From NCBI GenBank assembly GCA_903911925.1, contig CAIWFH010000141.1, positions 1 to 39,475 of the forward strand: a DNA stretch of 39,475 bases, in the 5' to 3' direction. The position numbers and the translations under genes were made by a program. How positions within the stretch are numbered: position 1 is the first letter of the stretch; every line of letters begins with the position of its first letter. Positions 31,659 to 39,475 of this stretch are shown piece after piece. The stretch is from an uncultured Acidobacteriaceae bacterium. Lineage in GTDB: Bacteria > Acidobacteriota > Terriglobia > Terriglobales > Acidobacteriaceae. The notes under the pieces were generated by a model. That model did not search any database and was not told where the DNA came from. It was given only the letters and a program-made list of their open reading frames with translations.

Positions 31659-33272
31659 CTACTCCTCGTTGATCAGGCCCGGATCGCCGGCCTTCAGCTC
31701 GTAAGTTGAATAAACCACAATGCTCATGGGCGGAATATGGTCGGTTAGCATTTTGGTGACTTCGAAGCTCCGCTCCGGATGAATCTCCACGCTCACCTTG
31801 TCTTCGGCTGCTTTGCCGAGCGAGTAGCGATGCAGTTGCACCGTCTTGCCCAGCCCGTCGAACGCGATGTTCACCGCGGCAGAGTGTTGGCTCTCGTTGA
31901 CCACCAGCACCGTCATGCCGCCCTTGGGCGTGCGCACGGCGGCAGCGACAAGCTTGCGGTCCTTCTGAGCAAATGGCGCGTCAACCGTAGTTGCCAGAAC
32001 ACTGGAGTGCTTGGGAAAATACCGCGTCAGCATTGCGTACTGGTAGTAGGCGTTGGGTTGCGGGGTAAACTCCTCAAGCAGCTTGTTTTCGTCGGTGTCC
32101 CAGGTGCGCACCAGTTGCCATTGTCCGTCCAGGTCGCCGCGATTGGTAAAGCTCCAGCGGTTGAAGCCGTCCACGCCGGCGTTGATGCCGCGCACCACCA
32201 GCGAAGCGTTCTTGAGTCCCGACTGATAGCAGGCCGGAGCCGCATCGTCGTTGCCCCATCCGTAGCCCATGGTTCCCATTTCAGACAGGAACATAGCCTT
32301 GTTCCGCGAGTGCGCCAGCTTGGCCCATGCGGTCAATCTACGCTCGACTTCGGCCAGGGAGCTTTCGTCGCCCATGGAGTCAAAAACCGCGTCGTACGAG
32401 TGAAAATCGTACGCGCCCACGTAAGGATCCCAAACCGTCTTCGCCGCATCGAACGGCGGCAAATATGGCCAGTCCGGCCCCGAGAGCGGCACCTTGATTC
32501 CGCGGCGGTCGAGCTCTTCGCGCGCGGCCTTTAGCCCCGGCGTAATCGGCATGGCTTTCAGGGCGGCATCCTGCCACCACGAGAAATCATTCTGCTCCGG
32601 CTCGTTGCAGATAACCACCCACTTGATGCAGGTATAGTTCTTCTTTGTCAGGTGCTCCATCAGTTCGCCCAACCCGTAGGCCCATTCGTTCAGGTCCTTC
32701 GGCCCGCTGCGCAAAACTCCAACCGGGTCGTGCGCGTTTGCGTCGAAGGTATTCCACGCCACGTTGGCCCACATCTGGGTCAGGAACACATCAACGCCAC
32801 GGTGCTGAGCCCAGTCCAATACACGATAAAGCACCCGCATTTCCTGGTTGTCCCAGGAAAATTCGCGCTTGCCCGGCTCATAGACGCGCTGCTCAAGCTC
32901 CACGCGGCACCAGTCCATGCCCAGCCAATCGGCATGCTTGAAAAGATCGTCCCAGTGTTTGCCGTCAGCCGCATCGGGGTTGCCGCCCCACTCGCTGCCC
33001 GACCAGGAACTGCCGCCGCCCGGCTTTTTGCTGGGCAGCTCGGTGCTGATTACGTGAAAAGACGCGCCGATGCCGCCCTTCATCACGCGTACCGGCTCGC
33101 CCGCCGCGATATTGATTTTTATCGGAACCGCCTTGCCTTCGACCGGCGGAGCAGACTTCTGCGTTGCGGCCTGGGCGGGAGCGGCTATTGCTTCAAGCGC
33201 GCCTGGAAGTACGGTTGCCGCGCCAATGGCGGCGCTGCCTGCGCTCAAGAATCGTCTCCTGGTAACTTTCAT
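31659..33272 (-). CDS. Tat-exported clan GH-A glycoside hydrolase (cellulase-like)
   Basis: A 537-residue periplasmic or secreted glycosidase. The N-terminus MKVTRRRFLSAG is a twin-arginine signal. The (beta/alpha)8 barrel is of clan GH-A: the acid/base is Glu224 in VICNEPEQND (Asn-Glu-Pro), and the nucleophile is Glu331 in AMFLSEMGTMGYGW. Active-site aromatics appear in VFLTQMWANVAW and GAYDFHSYDAVFD. The C-terminal beta domain starts near residue 430 (KLVAAAVRTPKGGMTVLVVNE). The exact CAZy family is not assigned; GH5-, GH30- and GH39-like families share this motif pair. AAGGAG is 7 bp before the ATG. It is divergent from a GH51 gene with 116 bp between the starts, so the two may share control. 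Confidence 0.82.
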   Translation of the reverse strand: MKVTRRRFLSAGSAAIGAATVLPGALEAIAAPAQAATQKSAPPVEGKAVPIKINIAAGEPVRVMKGGIGASFHVISTELPSKKPGGGSSWSGSEWGGNPDAADGKHWDDLFKHADWLGMDWCRVELEQRVYEPGKREFSWDNQEMRVLYRVLDWAQHRGVDVFLTQMWANVAWNTFDANAHDPVGVLRSGPKDLNEWAYGLGELMEHLTKKNYTCIKWVVICNEPEQNDFSWWQDAALKAMPITPGLKAAREELDRRGIKVPLSGPDWPYLPPFDAAKTVWDPYVGAYDFHSYDAVFDSMGDESSLAEVERRLTAWAKLAHSRNKAMFLSEMGTMGYGWGNDDAAPACYQSGLKNASLVVRGINAGVDGFNRWSFTNRGDLDGQWQLVRTWDTDENKLLEEFTPQPNAYYQYAMLTRYFPKHSSVLATTVDAPFAQKDRKLVAAAVRTPKGGMTVLVVNESQHSAAVNIAFDGLGKTVQLHRYSLGKAAEDKVSVEIHPERSFEVTKMLTDHIPPMSIVVYSTYELKAGDPGLINEE

Positions 33273-33388
33273 GCCAATCTCCTTGTCCTGTTTTGAGTCG
33301 CACGAATTTTAGCATCCGGGCGGGTGAGTCGAGCACAGACAAGGCCACGTGCCCTCTCCCTGTACGATGGATGCGAAGGAGCAACTAC

Positions 33389-35050
33389 ATGGAACGGCGA
33401 GGTTTCTTGAAAACTGCGGCAGGTTCAGCGGCGGCGGCGCTGGTGTTTGGGCGGCGCGGGGCGCTGGCTCAGCAGGCTGACAGCCACATTGAGATCCTGG
33501 TAGGCGAGCCCATCGGCGCCATCGCGCCTGAAGTCTACGGGCACTTTACCGAGCACCTTGGTTCGGTGATTTACGACGGTATCTACGTGGGCGAGGGATC
33601 GAAGATTGCGAACCAGCGCGGCCTGCGCTCGGCACTGATTGAAAAGATGCGGGCCATCAAAGCACCGGTGGTGCGCTGGCCCGGCGGCTGCTTTGCCGAC
33701 AGCTACGACTGGCGCGACGGCATCGGCCCCAAAGACAAGCGCCCGCGCCGCACCAACTTCTGGACCGACTCGTTTTCTGAAGCGCAGCGGAAGCAGAACA
33801 TTCCGCAGATCTACGATCCCAACGAGTTTGGCACCGACGATTTTGTGCGCTTCTGCAAGCTCTCGGGCGCCGAGCCTTATATCGCCGGCAACGTGCGCAG
33901 CCTGACGCCCATGGATTTCGATCACTGGGTGGAGTATTGCAACTCGCCCAAAGGCACCACGACGCTGGCCGAGACACGTGCCGCGGCGGGCGAGCCGGAG
34001 CCCTACAACGTGCGCTATTGGGGCGTGGGCAACGAGAGCTGGGGCTGCGGCGGCAATTTCGATCCGGAAGATTACGCCATCGAGTACAAGCGCTACACCA
34101 CCTGGGTTCCCAGCTACGGCGTGAACCTGCGCTTTGTGGCTTCGGGGCCGAACAGCGACGAGCAGGCCTGGACGCGCGGCTTCTTCAACAAGCTCTTCCA
34201 TGGTCAGCCAAGCCGCGACCCGCACGGCGTGTGGGGCCTCAGCGTGCATCACTACGCTACCAACCTCTCGCGCGGCAAGAGCAGCGACTGGGATGCGTCA
34301 AAGGGCGATGCGCTCAAGTTCGATCCCATTGACTGGTACGAGTTGTGCAAGGAGTCGGACCGCATTGAGAAGATTATTCTCGACCACTGGACCGCGCTCG
34401 GCGAATTCGATCTCGAGCACAAAATCAAACTCGTCGTGGACGAGTACGGGCCCTGGTATCGCCCGGGCACAGAGAATTCACCGGAGCAGTTGCTGGGCCA
34501 GCAGATCACCGTGCGCGACGCGGTTGTTACTGGCTTGACGCTCGACACATTCAACCGCCATGCGGAGAAGGTGGGCATGGCCGCCTGCGCGCAACTGGTC
34601 AACTGCCTTAATTCGCTGTTCCTCACCCATGGCGACCAGTTTGCCACTACGCCTGTGTTCAACGTCTTCGAACTTTACGCGGCGCACCAGGGCGGGACCG
34701 CTGTGCGCAGCGAGTTCTCTGCGCCCGAGGTCCGCTACGACCGCGACGGCAAGCCGGCAACTTTCTGGGGACTGAAAGGTTCGGCCTCGCTGAAGGGCAA
34801 AACGCTGACGCTGACCGCGGTGAATCCCGACGTGAGCCAGCCGCGCGAAGCGGAAATCATGCTTCGCGGAGCCAAGGCGGTCAGCGCAAAAGCATGGGTA
34901 GTCGGCGACGGCGACATCCATGCGCACAACTCGCTGGGCCAGCCGGAACAGGTAAAGACGCGCGCTGCCGAAGTAAGCGTCCGCGGTGGCTCGTTGAGCT
35001 TTACCTTCCCCGCGGCTTCGGTGGTGAAGATCGAGGTGCAGTTGAGCTGA
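33389..35050 (+). CDS. Tat-exported alpha-L-arabinofuranosidase (GH51)
   Basis: A 553-residue retaining glycosidase that removes terminal arabinofuranose from arabinan and arabinoxylan. The signal MERRGFLKTAAGSAA is of Tat type. GH51 motifs: EVYGHFTEHLGSVIYDGIYV near the N-terminus, RWPGGCFADSYDWRDGIG, RYWGVGNESWGCGG with acid/base Glu216, GLSVHHYA, and VVDEYGPWYRPG with nucleophile Glu352; the C-terminal beta-sandwich ends at VVKIEVQLS. AAGGAG precedes ATG 33389; the frame is open to 33293, but that part has no ribosome binding site and runs into the promoter region. Periplasmic action is inferred from the Tat signal; many GH51 enzymes are cytoplasmic, so export is worth noting. Confidence 0.92.
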   Translation: MERRGFLKTAAGSAAAALVFGRRGALAQQADSHIEILVGEPIGAIAPEVYGHFTEHLGSVIYDGIYVGEGSKIANQRGLRSALIEKMRAIKAPVVRWPGGCFADSYDWRDGIGPKDKRPRRTNFWTDSFSEAQRKQNIPQIYDPNEFGTDDFVRFCKLSGAEPYIAGNVRSLTPMDFDHWVEYCNSPKGTTTLAETRAAAGEPEPYNVRYWGVGNESWGCGGNFDPEDYAIEYKRYTTWVPSYGVNLRFVASGPNSDEQAWTRGFFNKLFHGQPSRDPHGVWGLSVHHYATNLSRGKSSDWDASKGDALKFDPIDWYELCKESDRIEKIILDHWTALGEFDLEHKIKLVVDEYGPWYRPGTENSPEQLLGQQITVRDAVVTGLTLDTFNRHAEKVGMAACAQLVNCLNSLFLTHGDQFATTPVFNVFELYAAHQGGTAVRSEFSAPEVRYDRDGKPATFWGLKGSASLKGKTLTLTAVNPDVSQPREAEIMLRGAKAVSAKAWVVGDGDIHAHNSLGQPEQVKTRAAEVSVRGGSLSFTFPAASVVKIEVQLS

Positions 35051-35069
35051 ACTGAAATTCTACAGAGGC

Positions 35070-35112
35070 AACGCGTCTGGCCGGAGCGGATGCTCCGGCC
35101 TGTCGCGTTTTT
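35070..35112. terminator. Bidirectional terminator between convergent genes
   Basis: Stem GGCCGGAGC (35079-35087) and GCTCCGGCC (35092-35100) with a GGAT loop, extended by AACGCG and CGCGTT arms (35070-35075, 35104-35109) and followed by a T-run. It lies between the GH51 gene and the convergent TonB-dependent receptor and could stop transcription from the + side well. Confidence 0.85.
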
Positions 35113-35130
35113 CAGGTTTGCTTGAGGCAG

Positions 35131-38100
35131 TTAGAAGTCAATCCTCAACCCGAACTGCATGCGGCGGTAAGTGGTCAGCGTGCCGCCATAGGCGCCCAGG
35201 GTGCCCTGGGTCAGGTTCGCATTCAGGTTAAGCGGGCTGTCGTCGAAGCGCACGCTGTTGGCGATGTTGTAAACCTCGGCGGCAAACTTCAGCTTCAGTT
35301 GTTCGCGCAGGTTCCAGCCTTTGGAAAGCGACGAGTCGATATCGAAGTACCCGTCGCCTCTGAAGACGTTGCGCTGGCCCGCTTCACCCGGATAGGGCAG
35401 GCGGATGGGAGAACCGGAGGTTACGCCGTTGTTGATTGCGGTGGCGGAGTCGCCGGCAAACACCTGCGGAATCCCGCTGGCGTCAAGATGCTTTTGTATC
35501 TTGACGGTGCCAGTGTTGACTCCCGCGCCTCCAAGCTGCCAGTCGGTTGTGTAGCCGGGCTCAAAAACGCTGAACGGCAAGCCGCTTGCCCAGCGGCTGA
35601 GACCGCTCCATTGCCATTCGCCCAAAACTGCATCCACCGCGCGGTTTGCGCCGTGCATCAGGGCATTGCCGCGGCCAAACGGAAGGTCGTAAACCCAGTC
35701 CACTGTAATCAGGTGCCGGGTATCGAAGTCGGAGACAGCTTTGTTCAGCTTGGGGTTCCAGCTGTTCTGGATGGCAGAGCCGCCAAACGAGTCGGTCGAT
35801 TCCCAGTTGGACCGCTCCGCGCCCGATCCCATATCCAGCGACTTCGAGTAGGTGTAGTTGAAGTCGGTGGTCAGGCCGTGGCTGCTGGGGTGGCGCAGCG
35901 TCACCTGCAGCGCGTTGTAAGAGCTGGTGCCGATCGAGGACCAGGAGTAGAGCGACGAAAACTGACTCTGCCAGAACTCGGGCGCCGCGTTGCAACTGCC
36001 CGGATAGTAGATGGGGCAATTGAAGTCGATGTCGGCCAGCGACTGAGTCTCGCCATACGAGTAGCGGTTAGGCGCCCACTCGTTGTTATAGATGGCCTGC
36101 GTTGCGCTTTCGCCCGGACCATCCAGGTTAGCGAAGCCGGGGAATACGTGCTCAAAGTACGGGATTGTGGGCACGTTCGGCACCGTACAGGGAATGTCAG
36201 AATACGGATTGCAGCCGCCGTTCTGATCGCTGATCTTGGAGAGTTGAGCTGCGGCGGTAAAGTAGTCTCCGCCGCCCTGGCTGTCAACCAGGTTCACCGG
36301 TTCTGCAAGATCCAGTTGCTCCAGCAGGTGTCGTCCCATCCGGCCAACGTAGTTTGCCTCGACGGTAAATCCGCCGCGCAGTTCACGCTGTAATGACAAG
36401 TCAAACGAATAGGCATAGGGCGTCTTCAGGTGGTTGTCAATGCCCCAGGTGATGGCAAAGTTGCATCCGGCCACCGTGGATGGCGTAAACGGATAGGTAA
36501 CCTGGCCCGACGGAGGCGCGCAGCCTGCCAATGGCGGTATGTTTTGCGGGCCTGTAAAACGCGGCGAATCCTGAAAAGACGAGGCTCCGGCCGGGCTGAT
36601 CACCGAGTTGCTCAGGCCGAACGATCCCTGCTGATCGAACGAGTTTACGATTCCCTGGCCGAAGTGATCGTAGTACATGCCGGCGCCGGCGCGAATGGTG
36701 GTGCGCGGGCCTGGCGCGTAGACCACTGAGAAGCGCGGCGCGAAGTTGCCTTTCTGCTTGGCCCAGAAACCGGGCTGCCCATTCGCCTTGCCGCTGGGCT
36801 TGAACTCAAGGTTGTCTTCGAAAACCTGGCCCGCCGCGGCCGCAGTGCCGCGTTTCACGAACCACTCATGCGTATCGACGGTTGGGGCAATCTGTTGCCC
36901 CTTGGTTTCGTAAGGCGCCTGCAGAAGAGAGTGGCGCACGCCCAGGGTTACGGTCAGGTTTGACCTGATGCGCCAGCCGTCCTGAATAAAATACTCGAAC
37001 TCGTTGGCGTGGAAATGCCGGTCGATGGTTGCGCCGTCAAGTAGCAGCGTGCCGCTTGTAGGGCTGGTGACCGTGTAGTTGTATTGCTGGGTTGTCTCGG
37101 GCACGGTGCCCATCAGTGTTCCGTAGGCTATCTGGTAAGAGTTGCCAAATCCCTCGCCGAGATCCGCGGGCGCGTTGGGTGAGTTGGATAGCCAATATGG
37201 GTTCGTGCTGGCCTCGGTGTAAGACTGTGCGTCGCCCGACCGGTTGTTCTGGATGCCGCGCCAGTTGCCGCCAAGGCCGAGGGTGTGCTTTCCCTTGGTC
37301 CATGTGAAGTTGTCGGTAATGTTCTGTACCGGCACATCGACAATGGTAGTGTGCGCATGGGAAATGGGCTGATCGAGAAAACGGAAGTTCACCCAGTCGC
37401 CGGTGCCGGTGCCGACCCCGCGGGTCGAATATCCCTGGCGAATGAATCCATAGCGCAAATCGTTGACGATGTTGGAAGTGGGCATCCAGGTGTGCCCCGC
37501 GGCAATGCCCTTGGTGTTGTCTTCCGACCAGGATTGCGGTCCCTGGCCGGGCAGATTCTCGACGCCGCAAGTATCTGTTGCCACCAGGCCGGGGTTGCAG
37601 GCATAGGAACTGAGAGGAAGATTGCCGGTATCTTTTTGCAGGTTCCCGCGCACGAAAATGTGCTGGGTTCCCGTCAAGGCGTAGTCGATCTTGGCAATGC
37701 TCGTATTGAGCGTAACGGGCGCCGGCGATGCAAAAATGAACCCGGCATTGTTGATGCCGTCGCCTGCTGTGGCCGCCGTTCCGAAGAAACCCTTGGCGGC
37801 AAGGGGAGCGTAGTAGGCCAGCACATTGGGATTGGGGCCGCAAGGCACGTTGGTGTTGCAATCCGAGTCAAGCGCCGTCACCGCCGCCGCGTCCAGAAAT
37901 TGCGTGGTGCCGTTTGTGTCCTGGTAGCCGAGTTCGCCCTGGTAGAACTGTTGCGTGGGCAGCGTGCGGGTAACAATTTCGTCAATCGCTCTGCGCTGGC
38001 CTTCGTAATTGAAAAAGAAGAAAAGCTTGTCTCTTTTGATGGGGCCGCCCGCGGAACCGCCGAACGTGTTCATCACGTACTTTTGCGGAATGTTCGGCTG

Positions 38101-38934
38101 GCCCAGCGAAAGTTGCTGGTACTTGTTGAACCATTGGTTGGCCACTGTGTTGGTGGGTCGATAGTACTCATACAGCGCGCCGTGGTAGTGGTTGGTGCCG
38201 CTCTTGGTCACGATTGAAACCTGCGCTCCGGAACTGCGGCCCGAGTCGGCTGTGCCGTTTGATGTGGTAACCCGGAACTCCTCGGTCGAGTCCAGCGTGG
38301 CACGCAGCACGCCGGTAAAAGCTGATCCGGCAATCTGGTCGTTGTCGTCCATGCCGTCAAGCGTTACGTTGCCCTGGTCAGACCGGCCGCCGCTCACTGA
38401 GCCGCTGCGGCTGTCGCTGGTGTTGTTCTCTTCCGGGTTGCCGAGGTAGAGCACGCCGGGCTGCATGGTCAGCAGCGACACCGGGTTGCGGCCCTCCATT
38501 GGCAGAGATTCAATGGTCGTGCTGCCAACGGAATCGCCCACCGCAGCGTCGGTGGTGTTGAGCGTCTGCGCAGTTGCGCTCACGTCCACCGTCACGGCGC
38601 TGGCTTGCACGCTGAGCGCAAAGTCGATGGTCGCCGGCTGATTCACAAGCAGTTCGGCCGTCTTGGTCTGGTTGCCGAAGCCGGTGGCCGACACTTCGAT
38701 GGAATAGTGCGAAGGGGGAATCTGGGTGAACTGGTAGAAACCGGAGGCGCTGGAAACGGCCTTGAGCGTCTTGCCGTTTGCCTTGTCAACAAGGGTAATT
38801 GTGGCGGCTGGAACCAGCGCGCCGCTGGGGTCTTTGACCACGCCCCTGAGCGAGGTGGTCGCGGACTGACTCAACACGAGTGAGGGGAAGGAAAGGATGC
38901 AGCAAAGCACCCATCCCAAAAGGGAATGCTTCAT
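35131..38934 (-). CDS. Oar-like TonB-dependent outer-membrane receptor
   Basis: A very large outer-membrane protein of 1267 residues. Signal peptide (MKHSLLGWVLCCILSFPSLVLSQ), then a carboxypeptidase-regulatory-like domain (about 26-110: TSLRGVVKDPSGALVPAATI, SGFYQFTQIPPSHYSIEVSA), then a plug (IESLPMEGRNPVSLLTMQPG, GGRSDQGNVTLDGMDDNDQ, GGSAGGPIKRDKLFFFFNYEGQR), then a long beta-barrel ending in FGLRIDF with the terminal Phe expected for barrel assembly. This matches the Oar/Cna-B-plug-barrel receptors abundant in Acidobacteriota, generally thought to import glycans or to export. The ATG at 38934 has GGAGGT 5 bp upstream; the frame is open to 39021. Next to two exported glycosidases, uptake of their products is a reasonable inference. 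Confidence 0.93.
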   Translation of the reverse strand: MKHSLLGWVLCCILSFPSLVLSQSATTSLRGVVKDPSGALVPAATITLVDKANGKTLKAVSSASGFYQFTQIPPSHYSIEVSATGFGNQTKTAELLVNQPATIDFALSVQASAVTVDVSATAQTLNTTDAAVGDSVGSTTIESLPMEGRNPVSLLTMQPGVLYLGNPEENNTSDSRSGSVSGGRSDQGNVTLDGMDDNDQIAGSAFTGVLRATLDSTEEFRVTTSNGTADSGRSSGAQVSIVTKSGTNHYHGALYEYYRPTNTVANQWFNKYQQLSLGQPNIPQKYVMNTFGGSAGGPIKRDKLFFFFNYEGQRRAIDEIVTRTLPTQQFYQGELGYQDTNGTTQFLDAAAVTALDSDCNTNVPCGPNPNVLAYYAPLAAKGFFGTAATAGDGINNAGFIFASPAPVTLNTSIAKIDYALTGTQHIFVRGNLQKDTGNLPLSSYACNPGLVATDTCGVENLPGQGPQSWSEDNTKGIAAGHTWMPTSNIVNDLRYGFIRQGYSTRGVGTGTGDWVNFRFLDQPISHAHTTIVDVPVQNITDNFTWTKGKHTLGLGGNWRGIQNNRSGDAQSYTEASTNPYWLSNSPNAPADLGEGFGNSYQIAYGTLMGTVPETTQQYNYTVTSPTSGTLLLDGATIDRHFHANEFEYFIQDGWRIRSNLTVTLGVRHSLLQAPYETKGQQIAPTVDTHEWFVKRGTAAAAGQVFEDNLEFKPSGKANGQPGFWAKQKGNFAPRFSVVYAPGPRTTIRAGAGMYYDHFGQGIVNSFDQQGSFGLSNSVISPAGASSFQDSPRFTGPQNIPPLAGCAPPSGQVTYPFTPSTVAGCNFAITWGIDNHLKTPYAYSFDLSLQRELRGGFTVEANYVGRMGRHLLEQLDLAEPVNLVDSQGGGDYFTAAAQLSKISDQNGGCNPYSDIPCTVPNVPTIPYFEHVFPGFANLDGPGESATQAIYNNEWAPNRYSYGETQSLADIDFNCPIYYPGSCNAAPEFWQSQFSSLYSWSSIGTSSYNALQVTLRHPSSHGLTTDFNYTYSKSLDMGSGAERSNWESTDSFGGSAIQNSWNPKLNKAVSDFDTRHLITVDWVYDLPFGRGNALMHGANRAVDAVLGEWQWSGLSRWASGLPFSVFEPGYTTDWQLGGAGVNTGTVKIQKHLDASGIPQVFAGDSATAINNGVTSGSPIRLPYPGEAGQRNVFRGDGYFDIDSSLSKGWNLREQLKLKFAAEVYNIANSVRFDDSPLNLNANLTQGTLGAYGGTLTTYRRMQFGLRIDF

Positions 38935-39475
38935 GGCTGACCTCCAAAAGTATCTTGCGTATTTGCTGTGCTGGCGTGGCCCGGTGCAGCTTTGTCGTCT
39001 GCATTCTTCGTTGAGGCCCACATGTTTCGCGCTTGCTTCGGAACTCTTCCTTAATCGAATATTCGAGCCTTCGCACGAAAACTCGATTCCTCGAATTCAC
39101 CGCTCTGTATGTGCGCTGCTCGCGTTGTATCCGGTCGCGCACACTCAAGGACGAGGTTACGAAACAGCTTCCAGGAAGGTTCCATTCCGCAGCAGTGATT
39201 CAGACCAGCTAAACCGGGAAACCGCCTGCCTGAAGACAATCCCGTGAAGGCGCCATCGGAGAAGATCGCCCGGTGAATTAGCAAAGATCGTGCCAGCTAT
39301 TCTCTTATGATTCAACAAAAATGTGACCAGCTGCTTCTAGGGAACCCCTGCGCAGGTGTGTGATTTTGCGGCGACAACGCGAGCGCAGTTGATTTGTTGA
39401 TTGTGAATCGGTTTTCTTTCGGAAAAGACGGGTTGCTGCTTGTCTTTTTGATCCCTTGAGGCCGTTTTCCGGCCT
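38935..39475. other. 541-bp upstream region of the receptor gene, no gene seen
   Basis: No credible coding region. It probably holds the receptor promoter and perhaps that of a divergent gene beyond the edge. It contains a perfect 12-bp palindrome TCGAATATTCGA (39055-39066) and several related TCGA-type words nearby (for example GATTCCTCGAATTC at 39084-39097). At the very end, AGGCCG and CGGCCT (39459-39475) form a small stem cut by the window edge, and AAAAGAC/GTCTTTT (39423-39429, 39442-39448) could form another. Confidence 0.5.
39055..39066. promoter_or_regulatory. Palindrome upstream of the receptor gene
   Basis: TCGAATATTCGA is a perfect 12-bp palindrome 121 bp upstream of the receptor start. 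Size and symmetry suit a dimeric regulator, possibly of a sugar-responsive type, but no regulator is encoded in the window. Confidence 0.3.

Noticed and set aside
35122..36393. 423-codon open frame on the + strand
   Set aside because: It lies wholly antisense to the Oar-like receptor, whose frame carries clear domains; the translated + strand product is Arg/Val-rich with no family features.
37285..38217. 310-codon open frame on the + strand
   Set aside because: Antisense shadow of the plug and barrel region of the receptor; no recognisable motifs.
39423..39475. Terminator at the window edge
   Set aside because: Two short stems are visible, but the sequence is cut at the edge and the stems are short or AT-rich, so no call is made.
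1..39475. CRISPR array, rRNA, riboswitch or intact transposase
   Set aside because: I looked for regularly spaced repeats, rRNA signatures, known aptamer shapes and transposase motifs and saw none.

Overview
The window looks like a chromosomal segment of an Acidobacteriota genome, class Terriglobia (Acidobacteriaceae-like). The pointers are a PadR regulator next to a long ATPase-less MacB/FtsX permease of the acidobacterial ADOP type, a very large Oar-like TonB-dependent receptor with an N-terminal carboxypeptidase-regulatory domain, Tat-exported plant-polysaccharide glycosidases, TPR proteins, and high-GC coding sequence with scattered palindromic intergenic repeats. This placement is inferred from gene content only.

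Layout. 1-1105: a frameshifted tyrosine integrase followed by an intact tRNA-Leu(UAG), probably the worn edge of an integrated element. 1185-3609: a DUF3467 protein, a GT39/PMT-type membrane glycosyltransferase and a cupin. 3694-8236: an envelope cluster on the + strand (FlgO/TolB-like TPR protein, NfeD ClpP-class membrane protease, its slipin partner, a SPOR protein). 8266-11254 (- strand): padR plus an ADOP permease, with a well-formed promoter whose -10 element is flanked by a 9-bp direct repeat. 11421-16224 (- strand): dapF-ldcA-mpl, a peptidoglycan-peptide synthesis and recycling operon with overlapping ends, followed by two tandem plsC-like acyltransferases. 16393-19986 (- strand): a membrane glycosyltransferase interrupted by one in-frame amber codon, a PfkB kinase and MTA phosphorylase. 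20137-22227: a DtxR/MntR-type regulator and mntH, with a candidate operator between them. 22267-25478: nnrE/nnrD fusion, tsaE, and a 2,3-diketo-L-gulonate reductase. 25802-29595: a lipoprotein with Ig-like (Big_5) and DUF3494 ice-binding-fold domains, and a barrel-Ig-OmpA surface protein, ending in a strong terminator. 29849-39475: a secreted TPR protein, two divergent Tat-dependent glycosidases (an unassigned clan GH-A enzyme and a GH51 arabinofuranosidase) and the Oar-like receptor, together suggesting arabinose-containing polysaccharide use.

Most notable non-coding signal: a roughly 112-bp imperfect palindromic element at 12185-12296 and 27791-27903. The two copies differ at paired arm positions in a compensating way, so the fold is kept while the sequence changes. 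A decayed third copy may abut the stop codon of the second plsC gene, which would mean that element and gene were duplicated together. Other points to check are a DapF with serine in place of the second catalytic cysteine, the amber-interrupted glycosyltransferase, a short CTCCGCT-type dispersed repeat in two copies, and a histidine-rich secreted TPR protein of unknown function.
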